A stretch of DNA of 64,000 nt from Lentinula raphanica (Eukaryota > Basidiomycota > Agaricomycetes > Agaricales > Omphalotaceae). The translations under genes were made by a program, and so were the position numbers. A model generated the notes under the pieces. It did not search any database, was not told where the DNA came from, and saw only the letters and a program-made list of their open reading frames with translations. Below are positions 11,914 through 22,053 of the stretch, piece after piece. The first letter of the stretch is position 1, and each line of letters starts with the position of its first letter. The stretch spans positions 124,001 to 188,000 of the forward strand of contig JANVFP010000041.1 of NCBI GenBank assembly GCA_027919835.1, given 5' to 3'.

Positions 11914-12977
11914 GATCTGAGTAGCTGGGAGCGACCGCGAGGCGTAATCACGACCGTCTCGTACATATTTATACCTACTAGGCCACTGGTGCGAAGTCAG
12001 TATACATATTATTGTATGCATCAATACATACAATTACTATGATCGCCGTGCACTTCGAACATCCAGTGGTAGGGTGAGAGACGAATGTAATTTTGTCAGC
12101 GTCGAGAACGTTACGGAATACGGAGAAAATCAAGAAGAACAATTGAATTGAATACAACCATGCAGATTATAACGAGCGCTTAAGTTAAGCGCCGATGTCG
12201 AAGACGTTGTTCACCAAGCGTTCAGGGTCCGGGGACAAGAATTCATCTCGAGATCAAAGATTAATCACCTGTTCACTCCTTGGTACGCCGTTTTCCAGCA
12301 TAACGAACTGTCGTGGACGGCAGATGAGTCGTTGGAATTGACGGAGCGGTACGTCAGCTTGGAATTCAGATAGTCGAACAGCGAATTGTGAACGCTCGCA
12401 CCCCACACTTACATTAATGATTACAGACACTCGATCAGTGAGATACTCCTCAGCATTCACTATTCACGCAATTATCATTGACAGTAGAATATACTGCGGA
12501 ACCATCACAATCATGGGAAACACGACCAGCAACTTGGCGGGCTCAAATACGGAAAGTCAGCACCGATGAAAGCTTGAGCCAAATTTCAGTTCCCTCTGTA
12601 AACTGAAACATCTCGATTAAATGTATGTTCTTGGATCTCAAAACAAACGATAAAAGTTAGTTGTTGTGGCAATCGATTCTCGAACTCACAAGTACCACAT
12701 TTAGTAGGCGTGGTTCCTGCTAGTATGTTTTGAAATGAGTATTTCGTATAAATCGTTCATGAAGCACAAGAAGCTGACATATACCTGAGTCGCAAAGTGC
12801 ACGTCGGAGAGCTCAGCGTTGTGGATGACACGATGGCAAAGATGATAATGAAAGTCAATCATGCGTCATGAAACAATTCAGCTATTACAGGATCGACCGG
12901 AAATTCATCCGGATGCATTGAGGCTCGTCGTAGGACAGAATCTACAGTCTATGTTGACCGGAGGTCCGAGCCTTCTT
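11914..12977. other. Gene-poor interval with unresolved short open stretches
   Basis: Between the F-box gene start and the aldo/keto reductase stop. On the minus strand, short in-frame pieces (12254-12460 and around 12785-12860, MIDFHYHLCHRV...) have nearby splice-like sites, so a small multi-exon gene is possible. I cannot join them or recognise a product. The palindrome CGCTTAAGTTAAGCG lies at 12177-12191. Confidence 0.3.
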
Positions 12978-14385
12978 TCAGTCGCAATCCGTAGGATCCC
13001 AGTCAGTGACAAGTGCTGGTCAAAAAAAGGTTTAGGACGAAAAGTGTTAAAGCCTTTCATTGATTGAAATTTTTACCTTCATCCAGATTATCTAGATCCT
13101 GCATTTCTTTATCTGAAAGCTCGAAATCAAAAATTCGAGTATTGGATGCGATACGCGCTTTAGAGGACGACTTGGGAATTGCAACATAGCCCTAGCGGAT
13201 ATGGACGATGATTGGTAGAACATTAATCACTACTCACGGGTACTCACTTTTTGCAAAGAGTAGCGCAGCAGAATCTGAGCTGGCTCCTTGCCATGTTTGG
13301 TAGAGAGATTCACAATACTCGGATGTTTGAACCGAAGACCACGAACAAGAGGGGCCCATGCCTAGAAAAGTTTAGTGAACATCATTCAGAAAGACCAGAA
13401 ACGGAAACGACCTCTAGTACAATCCCATGTTGCCGACTGAACTCTACGATAGCACTGCGGACTTGAAACGGATGTAAATCGATCTTTTATTCATTCCACG
13501 ATGAGCAAAAGTACACCAACGAAATGGATTAATGCGAGTACCTGATGAACAAAGGGGAGTGGGAGCTCTTCTTGAGAGCAAAAATCCACGATTTGTTGCA
13601 GATGTTTGATGCCAAATGTACTGATTCCGATGTTTTTGAGCTTTCCTGACTTGTGTGCCTCGCAGATAGCACGCCAGCTTTCAAAACGCGCATTCTTCCC
13701 GCCAATCGGACCATGTATGAGATACAAATCGATGTATCCCAGACCAGATTCGTCCAGAGACTTTTGAATGGAACGAGTGACGCCTTCGTATCCGTTGTTA
13801 TATTTAAGTTTAGTCGTGTAGAACACGCTAGAGCGGGGTACATCGTGGCTGCGGCAGAAGTCTAGGATGGCCTTGCCACATTCTCTTTCATTCTCGTACC
13901 ATTCTGTGGAGGGCGCCGATTAGTTCGTTCCCCTTGATCAGATATGATAGAACGACGAGTCTAAAACTAATAGAAAAGCGACCCACCGGCGGAGTCCTGC
14001 GAGCGGGAGGGCGAACCGAACAGTCAATAAGTGATATACATAGTTGTATCCGTTGAACGCTGAAGCTCACGATATGGCGATAGCCGGTCTGTCAAGAAAA
14101 AAGTCAATAGCGTCCCAGTCATGTATTCTGAGAAACCAGCGTCACCTCAAGGGCCCAAGTCACCGCGTTATACGCGTCTTCAGGATCAAGTTCATACGTT
14201 CCTCATTCAACAGGTCAGCAATGGACGGAACGGTCGAAACGAACGTAGTATCTACCAAATCCTAGGATTGGTATCTGTGCTCCGTTACGAAGCTAAATTC
14301 AAGAACACTGTTTATCGAAGAAATCATCGTGTACGGCAGGAGCACATACCCGTGCAGTAGATTGTAAATTCAGCAATTCAGGCAT
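12978..14385 (-). CDS. Aldo/keto reductase
   Basis: NADPH-dependent reductase of the AKR superfamily that reduces aldehydes or ketones. Exons join in frame. The start is at 14383-14385 (MPELLNLQSTAR), then LRNGAQIPILGFG, TYELDPEDAYNAVTWALE, TGYRHI, DSA and EWYENERECGKAILDFC. The tetrad is visible: Asp in RHIDSA, Tyr in EWYENE, Lys in TTKLKY and His in LYLIHGP. Further on come GKLKNIGISTFG (cofactor region), VVDLHPF-like sequence, and LRYSLQKGYVAIPKS with the R/K residues that bind the NADPH phosphate. A last intron leads to the ending ALVTDWDPTDCD with the stop at 12978. The physiological substrate is unknown. The reading frame appears intact. Confidence 0.88.
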
Positions 14386-15792
14386 TCAAGTAGAATTCAG
14401 ACAAAAAGTTCACTATCGATTTTCCGAAAGTTCACGGACATCATGTGGCATATCGGCTTTTTCCGTGTCGTGCCGACGTCCGCCGCAATTTTGTCTCCAA
14501 CACTTCGCCGTACCCTCAACTGCTCCCCGATGTGCATTTCTGTATGCCCTCATTCACCGTTCGAAGATGGGATTTACGGCTTATCCACTATCACAGCCTG
14601 TCATACTCTTTGATAACTCAGCGTAGGGTACACACGCCTTACAGTATGTCGAAAATATCGGACCGAGACTCACTCAACACGCAAACGGTCTGAGAAATGT
14701 ACGTCTGTGGTTGCTGAAATATGGGGTCCCCGTAAGTGATTTCTTACATCTCGTTCACCTCAATCTTGCCACATCAGAAAAGCACTCCTGCCGAGGCACG
14801 TCGCATTACCTCCCATTACAGTCCCATTACATACTGATCTTTTCTGAGATATTGCATCTTCCCGCTAATTTCGGACTGTTGCCACTGGTCAGTGTACTGT
14901 TTACTACACAGTGCAATGTGCATGCTCTGCAATGATCAATCTCGCTGACTATGATCACTGACTATGATCACTGACGATGGCAGTCCCCCTGCTTCGACAA
15001 AATCTTGTTTCATGAAAGGTCTGAATGTTGAACCTTGGACACAGTCATTGCGTTGACTGAGTGACAACTTGGATTAAAGTTGGATCGCCAATGTGCCCAG
15101 ACTGCCAAAGGTACGCTAAGTGGAAAAGTGATCGCTAGTACACCGGCCATCATACTCTGTTAGAGCAAGAAAAGAACTTTAGGTCTGTGTGGTACGGAGC
15201 TGTTATCTGCGGAGTTACGCTTGACCTTGGCTGTAGGTTAAACGAAATGTGCCACATTCGAATCTCAGGGAGGAAACTAACATAGAAAGGACACGGCGTC
15301 CATCGCTGCCTCACGCCTTCAAAGATGTGACCCTTCCAGTTAGTATTCTTCCCCTCGAACTTTAAAATATTGCTCATGTGCTACGTGCAGAAGGGTTTCT
15401 GTCGAACCCGCGGAGTGTTGTGTCCATCAAACAAGGGCTCGATTCCCACTTCCTCAACGGATGCCTCCCTATACTTACTTCTGGATTCAGAGTTTCCTTT
15501 TGATGAGTACAGATAAGTACATGTACAATTGTCTAAATTTGTATAATTGACGGGTTGTACATGTCCTCATCGCTGCCTGTAAGACCGGTGTAAGACTCAA
15601 TGATGGTTAAGTAATTCTCCTCATTCGATAGCTGTGTGAGGCCGAGCCTTGAACAGTGGACTTTGTAAGAAACCTTCGAACTTCTGTCTGTCACCGTGGT
15701 ATGATTTAGGGATATTCGCGGGACGGGAAGTTTGGTCTTGTTTGTACAATTTTCAACCTTCCTTTCAGTCAACATTGATCACATTTTGGTGA
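14386..15792. other. Intergenic region, no supported gene
   Basis: Divergent upstream regions of the aldo/keto reductase and HSBP1. ORFs at 15150-15377 and 15533-15775 (minus) are short and lack recognisable motifs. A short direct repeat (CTGACTATGATCA, two and a half copies) lies at 14944-14978. Confidence 0.4.
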
Positions 15793-16267
15793 ATGGCTTC
15801 TACTTCCACAGCACAAGCCCAACCTCTCAAGGTTTCACCCGCAACTCCAGCGAAGAATGCTACTGAGAACGATCCTTCAGACAAGACCCCGCTCGCAGTA
15901 AAGGGTACGACAACACCGAAACCTTCGATGGGAGTCAATAACATATCCAGTCCTCATGAATTGACGGCATTTGTGTGTACATCGATCTTCCTCGCTCCAA
16001 GATGCAACCCTCATTACATGTAGGTGGAAACGCTTTTGGAGCAGCTTGATTCCAAGTTCGATGAAATGTCTTCCCAAATCTTGGACAGAAGTACGTCCCA
16101 AACGGTGCATCATTCTTTGTTATATCCTGATTAAGTCTTTTGCAGTGAATCAAATGTCGACCCGAGTGGACGCTCTCGAATCGTCTATACAGGATATCAT
16201 CAATGGAGATCTCAGTGTCCCGCAATCACCGTCTCCAATTCCAGGGACCCCGGGTGGCATGCGTTGA
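15793..16267 (+). CDS. HSBP1: Heat shock factor-binding protein 1 (HSBP1) homologue
   Basis: Small coiled-coil protein that, in animals, binds trimeric HSF1 and damps the heat-shock response; the same core is found in fungal relatives. Three exons join exactly in frame: 15793-15972, 16024-16090 and 16146-16267, with introns of 51 and 55 nt. The N-terminal half is Thr/Pro/Ala-rich and disordered. The conserved core reads ELTAFVETLLEQLDSKF, then DEMSSQILDRMNQMSTRVDA and LESSIQDIING, with heptad hydrophobics. The tail is Pro-rich and ends GTPGGMR. The window also holds two small heat-shock proteins about 18 kb away, but I see no direct link. Confidence 0.93.
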
Positions 16268-17609
16268 AGTGAATGACAGGGCTCTTGTGCGATATCTTTG
16301 AATTTTTTGTCACACCGTATTGTATCTGTGGAACAGTGGTATGTGTTCTCATTGGCTACATGCAGCCTATTCCTCTGATACAATAGGTCAGGATTGGATC
16401 TTCATATGGCACCAAAACAGACCATGGAATTGTGTCTGTCGACCTGGAATGAAATTTTCACGGACCTTGTGCGACTCTCGAAATTCCTTTCGTATGGTCT
16501 ATCCTCCTTCCTGACTTCTCCCAGCTCATATACACACTCCCTTATCGTGCTCCGATCCATGTTCAATCCTATCAGGAGCTCTCATACGCTGATATTAGAC
16601 CTTGTGTCATGGGATGATTGTTCTGCCTCGAGCTCACTTCTTCAAACTGTAAATCGAGGGGATGAATGCTATATGCATATGCATTGAAGTGATTCTCGAA
16701 TCTGTCTCTGTTGGCAATTATAGCAAATGGTCTCTCTAAGAGCTTTGTTCACCAATTTTTTTGGTGAGTAAGCCGCAGTGAATCCTTTTGAGTTTTCATC
16801 TCATGTACTATGCACATTCGTCCCAACCGCACACGTTTCTTTCCTTTGGAAGTAAACAATCGGTGAATGAGTGGTGAACAACTGGGAAGTTCGATGAGCT
16901 AGCTGCCGAATCGACCAGCCAAACCATTGTCCCAGATATTGTGTGAAGCTAGTAGGTAGAAAAGCTGGCTTCTCTTGATGCAGAGGTCGTTCCATAACTC
17001 GGTGTCAAAATAAGCGCTGAGGCCTGAGGCGCTGATCTAATCTAATCTAACGCTTGAATTTTCAAGCTTGGAGTTGCGCGCTCCTCCGACCTTGTATAGA
17101 AATTTGCACCTGTTCATATCTTTCTTCAAACTCAAAGTCTCAAACTCAAGGCTCAAACAGACTTCTCCTCCCATGTGGCATTGCTTCATATTGCCTCTTG
17201 TTTCAGAATAAGTATTCTCAATCGTAGGAAGGCGACGAAACGGAACCGACCGACCAACTATGTAACAAAAACAAGAATGAAGACGGAGTTTTTACCAAGT
17301 CTCCCTCGCAGCCAAAATCACTACATCTTATACCATCGCCGCAGTGAGGCTCCAATGATCAAAGCACTCCAGGAAAAGACTTCTCAAGATCGGGCCTCAT
17401 TTGTCTGCCAATGGTAGTCTGTGGTTCATAGATGTTGCAACTTCCCCATAGTCAGTATGTCATATTCAACACCGGCCATCCGATGCTGTTCCGGTTTCCG
17501 GTTCTTTCAGTACAATTGTCGACCGGATTTCAAGAATTGTCTACACAGCTCAAAGTTGTTTCTCAACGGGTGATATCGAGGAGCAAATACACCGTTAAGC
17601 TACACCGTT
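16268..17609. other. Intergenic region left of the large transposon, possible interrupted ORF
   Basis: No recognised gene. A minus ORF at 16801-16995 and plus ORFs at 17175-17417 and 17432-17635 are open but unrecognised. The last runs directly into the left end of the 10.3-kb element. Its frame continues on the other side of the element if one copy of the duplicated ACACCGT is removed (KYTV joined to INFRTDFIRDVARIHSLADP). A host exon may therefore be split. This is inference only. Confidence 0.3.
17602..17609. repeat. Left target-site duplication of the 10.3-kb element
   Basis: ACACCGTT here pairs with ACACCGTC at 27894-27901, matching 7 of 8 bases, directly outside the matching inverted ends. 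A second copy of ACACCGTT at 17589-17596 leaves a small doubt about the exact left border. Confidence 0.6.
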
Positions 17610-17640
17610 ATGCTGTTCATTCTGCACAAAAATAAAATGT

Positions 17641-17816
17641 GTCCGCAAAGAGTTTTGCCCCGCCGCAAAGACACAATGCCGCCGCAAACATACATTCAGG
17701 TGCCGCACACAAAGAGTTTCAGTGCCGCGCGCAAAGAGGTTCAGTGCCGTGCGCAAAGAGGTTCAGTGCCGCACGCAAAGAGGTTCAGTGCCACGCACAA
17801 AGAGTCTTGTGCTGTC
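17641..17816. repeat. Left subterminal array of the CGCAAAGAG motif
   Basis: Two or three loose copies of CCGCAAAGA/CCGCAAACA at 17641-17695 lead into about five tandem 22-bp units at 17707-17816 (unit GCGCAAAGAGGTTCAGTGCC plus GT or GC). Likely transposase-binding sites at the element's left end. Confidence 0.85.
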
Positions 17817-18110
17817 GACTTCACACTCTTGACTTTACTCCTTGATACACAGGAGACTGATATGAGAATTAAACAAGTTTAAATTATGAAGAGAAACTTG
17901 TAGGTGAAGCAACGAGAAAGGAAGGCACTTGGGTATTACTTTAGGTATTATGGCCAGAAAATATGAGAAAGATCTACAATATCAACAGACGAAGCATAAA
18001 CGAGTAGGTCATTATAATCATCTACACAAGAAATAAGTGAGGGTATTGTATCCTGAACGTACTTTGTCATGATAAAGCTTGTAGGCAAAGAAGAAAAGAG
18101 TGTCAGTTGT

Positions 18111-19805
18111 CTAAAACTTGAAATCTCTAGGGCGGTCAAGAGTAGATGAAATATTGCGTCCTTGGAAATAACCTGCCGAATCCTTCAACCACTGTGGGCG
18201 TTTGTCAACAAGCCACGGAGACGCTGACAACATATCAGTGTTTGACGGTCCGCTAGGAACTGTAGCGGCATTCAAAGACGAAGGGCCTGCGATAGAGGAT
18301 ATAGACAAAGAAGATGAAGCATCTGTATCGACTGCTGCATATATATAAGAACTTCATCAGCATACTGGCTATCATTGGCAACTGTGTTACTCACACTGTA
18401 CGCCTCCTTTGTCAGTACGACTATTTGCAATCGCTCTTTCCAAGCCTGGAAAGGTATCTTCCAAATCCGATTCTCCGGGACTCTTCTTTTCATCATGTTC
18501 ACTATCTGAATCCAAAATGAAGAGGGACCGGCGCGTTGAGCGTCGAGGAGGTGGCGGTGGTGATGGTGTAGGGCTATGTCTTTCACCAGAGTTGCCAAGA
18601 TTTGGCAGCGAAGGGTCAGTGAGCGTGAGCGAAGGACTTCGAACTCTATGTGCGCGACGTTTGCCCTTGCCTTTTGCTTTGGTTTTGAGTAACTCCAGTC
18701 CAGCATTGAGCTCCTCATCGTCAGAGCTCAATGAGCGCACGTCAGGAAGTGGACTTTCTCCTCGACACCATTGAAGCAGAACTGCAGGTGGAAACTGAAT
18801 GCGAGAACCTATGTGAAGTAAGGTAGTAAGATCGACATGAAAAGAGGGAAATGGAAAATCACTAACAAAGTACAAGTATATTCTCATGCCAACCCCGTTT
18901 TCCTCGTGCGACGCAAGACGCTGCAACTATTTCACCTGTTATCCAGTTTGCTTTCATACTTGGAATAACCATATATTTCCTGTCTTCTTTCATACAAGCC
19001 ACGATTGGAGATAAGGTCTTCTTGAAGTCTTCGTCAATCCCAGGGCGGAACTCGGGATTTGGGATGGGACGGGAAGCCTTGATGTACTTCGCAGCTTTTG
19101 GAAACAAGGTGTAGACGAAGTCAATGAAATCCTTATGATCTGCCCTAATATTGATTTTGAAGCCATCCTCGATATTGGTCGTAGCTAGACCCATATTCTC
19201 CCACTTGATCAAGTCAGAGTTAGAGATAGTCTGATCTTCACCATCAGAGAAGGTCGCATATCCAAATTCAGTCTTGACAGAATAGTCAGCAATCTTACAA
19301 GACCCTATAAGAAGAGGCTACGAACATCCTGTATGACTTCGAGGGGTGCAAGTGCTATGGTTGCGAAAGTTACAGTAGTCTTCATTGACTGTTTAGGAGG
19401 TATCAGTATGCATGAAATTTGGAAACGGTCTAGAATTTTACCTGGTTATCTGTCTTCGACGCCTGAGATTGAACTCTGAGTATTGTGAATAAGTTTACAG
19501 AATGCAGAAGTGCGAACCTTTCTGACAGACTTCGAATGTGAATGCTGGCGCTGGCTGCGCGCATTGGTTTGTTTTCTATTCGAGGTTGACGAGGAGGAGT
19601 GCTTTGGGCGAAATGAGCTAGTTGCCTCTGCTTTGGCAGCCTCCCGCAGTCCATTCATGATCTTTTCGCGGAGCTTGTTCTTTGAGCTATTCGCACGAGG
19701 TTGGTTGGGAGGTGGCCTGGTGGAATCCCCGCTGTCGTCTGAGTCCAAAGGCTCACTGGCTTGGCTACTGTCGGAGCTAGAGCTGATTCGCTTGCGCTTC
19801 GACAT
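18111..19805 (-). CDS. Unknown protein carried by the large transposon
   Basis: Multi-exon gene from the ATG at 19803-19805 to a TAG at 18111-18113, roughly 450-480 residues after removing short introns. The N-terminus is Ser/Asp-rich and basic (MSKRKRISSSSDSSQASEPL, later SSTSNRKQTNARSQRQHSHS) with nuclear-signal-like clusters. The middle is a folded-looking domain (FKINIRADHKDFIDFVYTLF, YMVIPSMKANWITGEIVAAS). The C-terminal third is Ser/Pro-rich (SPTPSPPPPPRRSTRR) and ends SPWLVDKRPQWLKDSAGYF followed by a short tail. I do not recognise the family. Carriage inside the inverted ends suggests an accessory protein of the element, perhaps DNA-binding. Confidence 0.6.
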
Positions 19806-20571
19806 AGCAGCAGATAGAAAGAAAAGAGTGTGTGTTCAAAAGAATGACAGAGAAAATTAGAGAGAAAATGTAGAATGTAGAACGGAACAGAGCAGCAGAG
19901 TGTGGGAATTTACTCTTTGCTTCGCATACCTAATGCTGGCCTGCAGTGATAGAATCATTTTCTGTCATTGTATTCACACAAATCTTGCACACTATCATCT
20001 ACAGATATACAGGATTATATTTCAGCATTGACCTGAGCTTAGTGGTAGAAGCCCCAGTGTATATTGGACTTGAAGTCTACCAATCCAACCAAACAGAGCT
20101 GCAGAGTGTGGGAATTTATTCTTTCAAACTAATACTGGCCTGCAATGATAGAATTATTTTCTATCATTGTATCCATACAAATCTTGCATAATGTCATCTA
20201 CAGATATACAGGACTATATATTAGCATTGACATGAGCTTAGTGGTAGAAGCCCCAATGTATAATGGACTTGAAGCTCACTATCCATCCATAACAATATAG
20301 TGATGTGGGAACTTGATTTAACGCTGAACTCTGAGTCTTCACTAACACTGTAATATCTTTATTTCATATGGCTATACTCACACAAAATTTGCACTCTGTG
20401 ATTGTTATATATATACAACTATATAATGTACCTCATTAAACCTTAGTGGTCAAAGCCTCAATGTACAGACCCAGATTTTCTATATATCTTTCTTTCATTA
20501 TAATGTTGTGGGAAATTCTTTGATTTGTAAACAATTGCTTCGCTGCTATCTACATAACATACTTATTTTAA
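19806..20571. repeat. Degenerate tandem repeat of about 200 bp, three copies
   Basis: Copies begin at the GTGGGAA box at 19902, 20108 and 20305, with a partial copy near 20505. Shared blocks include CTGGCCTGCA(G/A)TGATAGAAT, ATCTACAGATATACAGGA and GAGCTTAGTGGTAGAAGCCC. The third copy is the most diverged. The array fills the space between two genes of the transposon; I see no coding capacity. Confidence 0.8.
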
Positions 20572-21947
20572 TCAAGACCTATTCAATAATGCAGCATCAG
20601 TCTGATCTTCTTTACTGAAATCAAACTCCTTCCAGTTCATATGAACACCTTTCAGATATTCGATCACAGCCTCGGTAGCTGCATCAATAATCTCCTCCTC
20701 AACATTGAAAATACCTTTACCTTCCAGATATTGAATGAACTCCTCAACGCATGTGTCTGGTATATCCTTCCAGTCTGTCCTGCGCAAGATATCTGGCAGT
20801 TTGCGAAGATCTTCGATGCCATTATCATCTCCGCCACCAGGTGTAGGACTGGGGTTGAGAATAATCTGTGCAATCACCGACCACCAAATAACTGACCAGC
20901 CAGGGCAGCAGATGTCAATGTGGTTGACAATGCTACATCCTATACCTGGCCCTACAGTAGGATCCATGCGATAAGAGAATGCGAGAGCAATGCGCTCATC
21001 AGAGAGAGTTTGTCGTGCAACAGAGATAGTGGTTATGATAGAACTGTCGAGCCTAGCAGCAATATCGCGCGCAAAAAAGCGGAAAGTGTCCAACCGCATC
21101 GTAATCAGTGCCCCTATAGAAGGTCGGATCCAAGCAGTATGTACGATCGGTAATTCTTGACTGAGTGCAATCTTCTCGATCGAAGATAGTGGTTCGGTGA
21201 GATTGTTGAATGCTTTAAGAACCCATCGCATAAGAGATGGCATCATGAAGAATCGACCGGCGCGCAGAAGGGAGATCAGATCTTGCTTCCCAAGAGATTC
21301 GTCGTTATATTGCCACCTGCTATACATTATAAGCTCGAAATAGATTGATGTTATAGCAAATTCTTACTTGTGGCTCAGCCATCCAAATACTAGTTCCAGA
21401 TCCGAAGCAGTCATATTTGGGAGAAAGATAGGATTCCCATCATCATATGCCACCTCTTCCATAGTCTTCACAAGCTCTGAATGAGTGCGAAGACTGGCAA
21501 TTGCTACTCTGAATAAATAACCATCTTCTGACTGCAGTTGTTGACGGATTAATGAAACTATGATATAGTGTATAATACAAGGTCAACGCACATCAGGAAA
21601 AATGTTTTAGGCTTAGGGCATTCAAAGATACCCCCATTTCTTAGGCCCTTTGAACAGCTTCAAAGTGCCTAACCAGCTTCAAAGTGCCTAAAGCTCCTGA
21701 AAGATCCTGAAAGATCCTGAAAGATCCCCAAAGACACCTAGGCAACCTCAAAGAACCTCAAAAACCTAAGCCTCCATAGATTACTTTAAAAGTTCCTAAA
21801 ATTTGGGGGGTATCTTTAAATGCTCTAGGGATAAGATACTTTTTCCTGATGCACCAGATATGTAAGATAATCATCTTTATTTAGTCGCTCATCGTACCAC
21901 TTAGGATGGTGAATCCATGGTGGACTAGGGCGACGCCGGCTGCTCAT
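20572..21947 (-). CDS. BTB/POZ-like protein carried by the large transposon
   Basis: The first exon, from the ATG at 21945-21947, reads MSSRRRPSPPWIHHPKWYDE and then RLNKDDYLTYL. After an intron enlarged by a small inverted-repeat element (21591-21851) comes GYLFRVAIASLRTHSELVK, then FLPNMTASDLELVFGWLSHK. One more short intron follows, then WQYNDESLGKQDLISLLRAG and the tail to a TGA at 20572-20574. The pattern of an LFRV segment followed by an LxxxFGWL segment is that of agaricomycete BTB/POZ proteins, which serve in dimerisation and Cul3 ligases; this is a family impression, not a proven match. It is divergent from the transposase gene, with only about 106 bp between start codons, so they probably share a promoter. 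The splice acceptor of the first intron is unclear. Confidence 0.55.
21591..21851. mobile_element. Small inverted-repeat (MITE-like) element nested in the BTB gene
   Basis: The left arm is CATCAGGAAAAATGTTTTAG, then AGGGCATTCAAAGATACCCCC. It is mirrored on the right by a sequence whose reverse complement is CATCAGGAAAAAGTATCTTA, then AGAGCATTTAAAGATACCCCC. The arms are about 55-60 bp, with roughly 140 bp between them. The middle includes the 11-bp tandem TGAAAGATCC repeats at 21692-21727. No coding capacity. I cannot settle a target duplication. Confidence 0.6.
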
Positions 21948-22053
21948 GGTTTGCGGTCAAGTTGCAAATTGGTCACATGTTTTATTTTTTAAAATTCTGT
22001 TCCGACATTCCAACTCCTCTACCCGGACCAACACCTGTGCAGCAGTCTTTACC

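Noticed and set aside
12254..12860. Small multi-exon gene on the minus strand
   Set aside because: Candidate exons could not be joined in one frame and no product was recognised; left as unresolved interval.
15420..15470. Possible tRNA T-arm (GGGCTCGATTCCCAC)
   Set aside because: No matching acceptor, D or anticodon arms in the preceding 75 bases.
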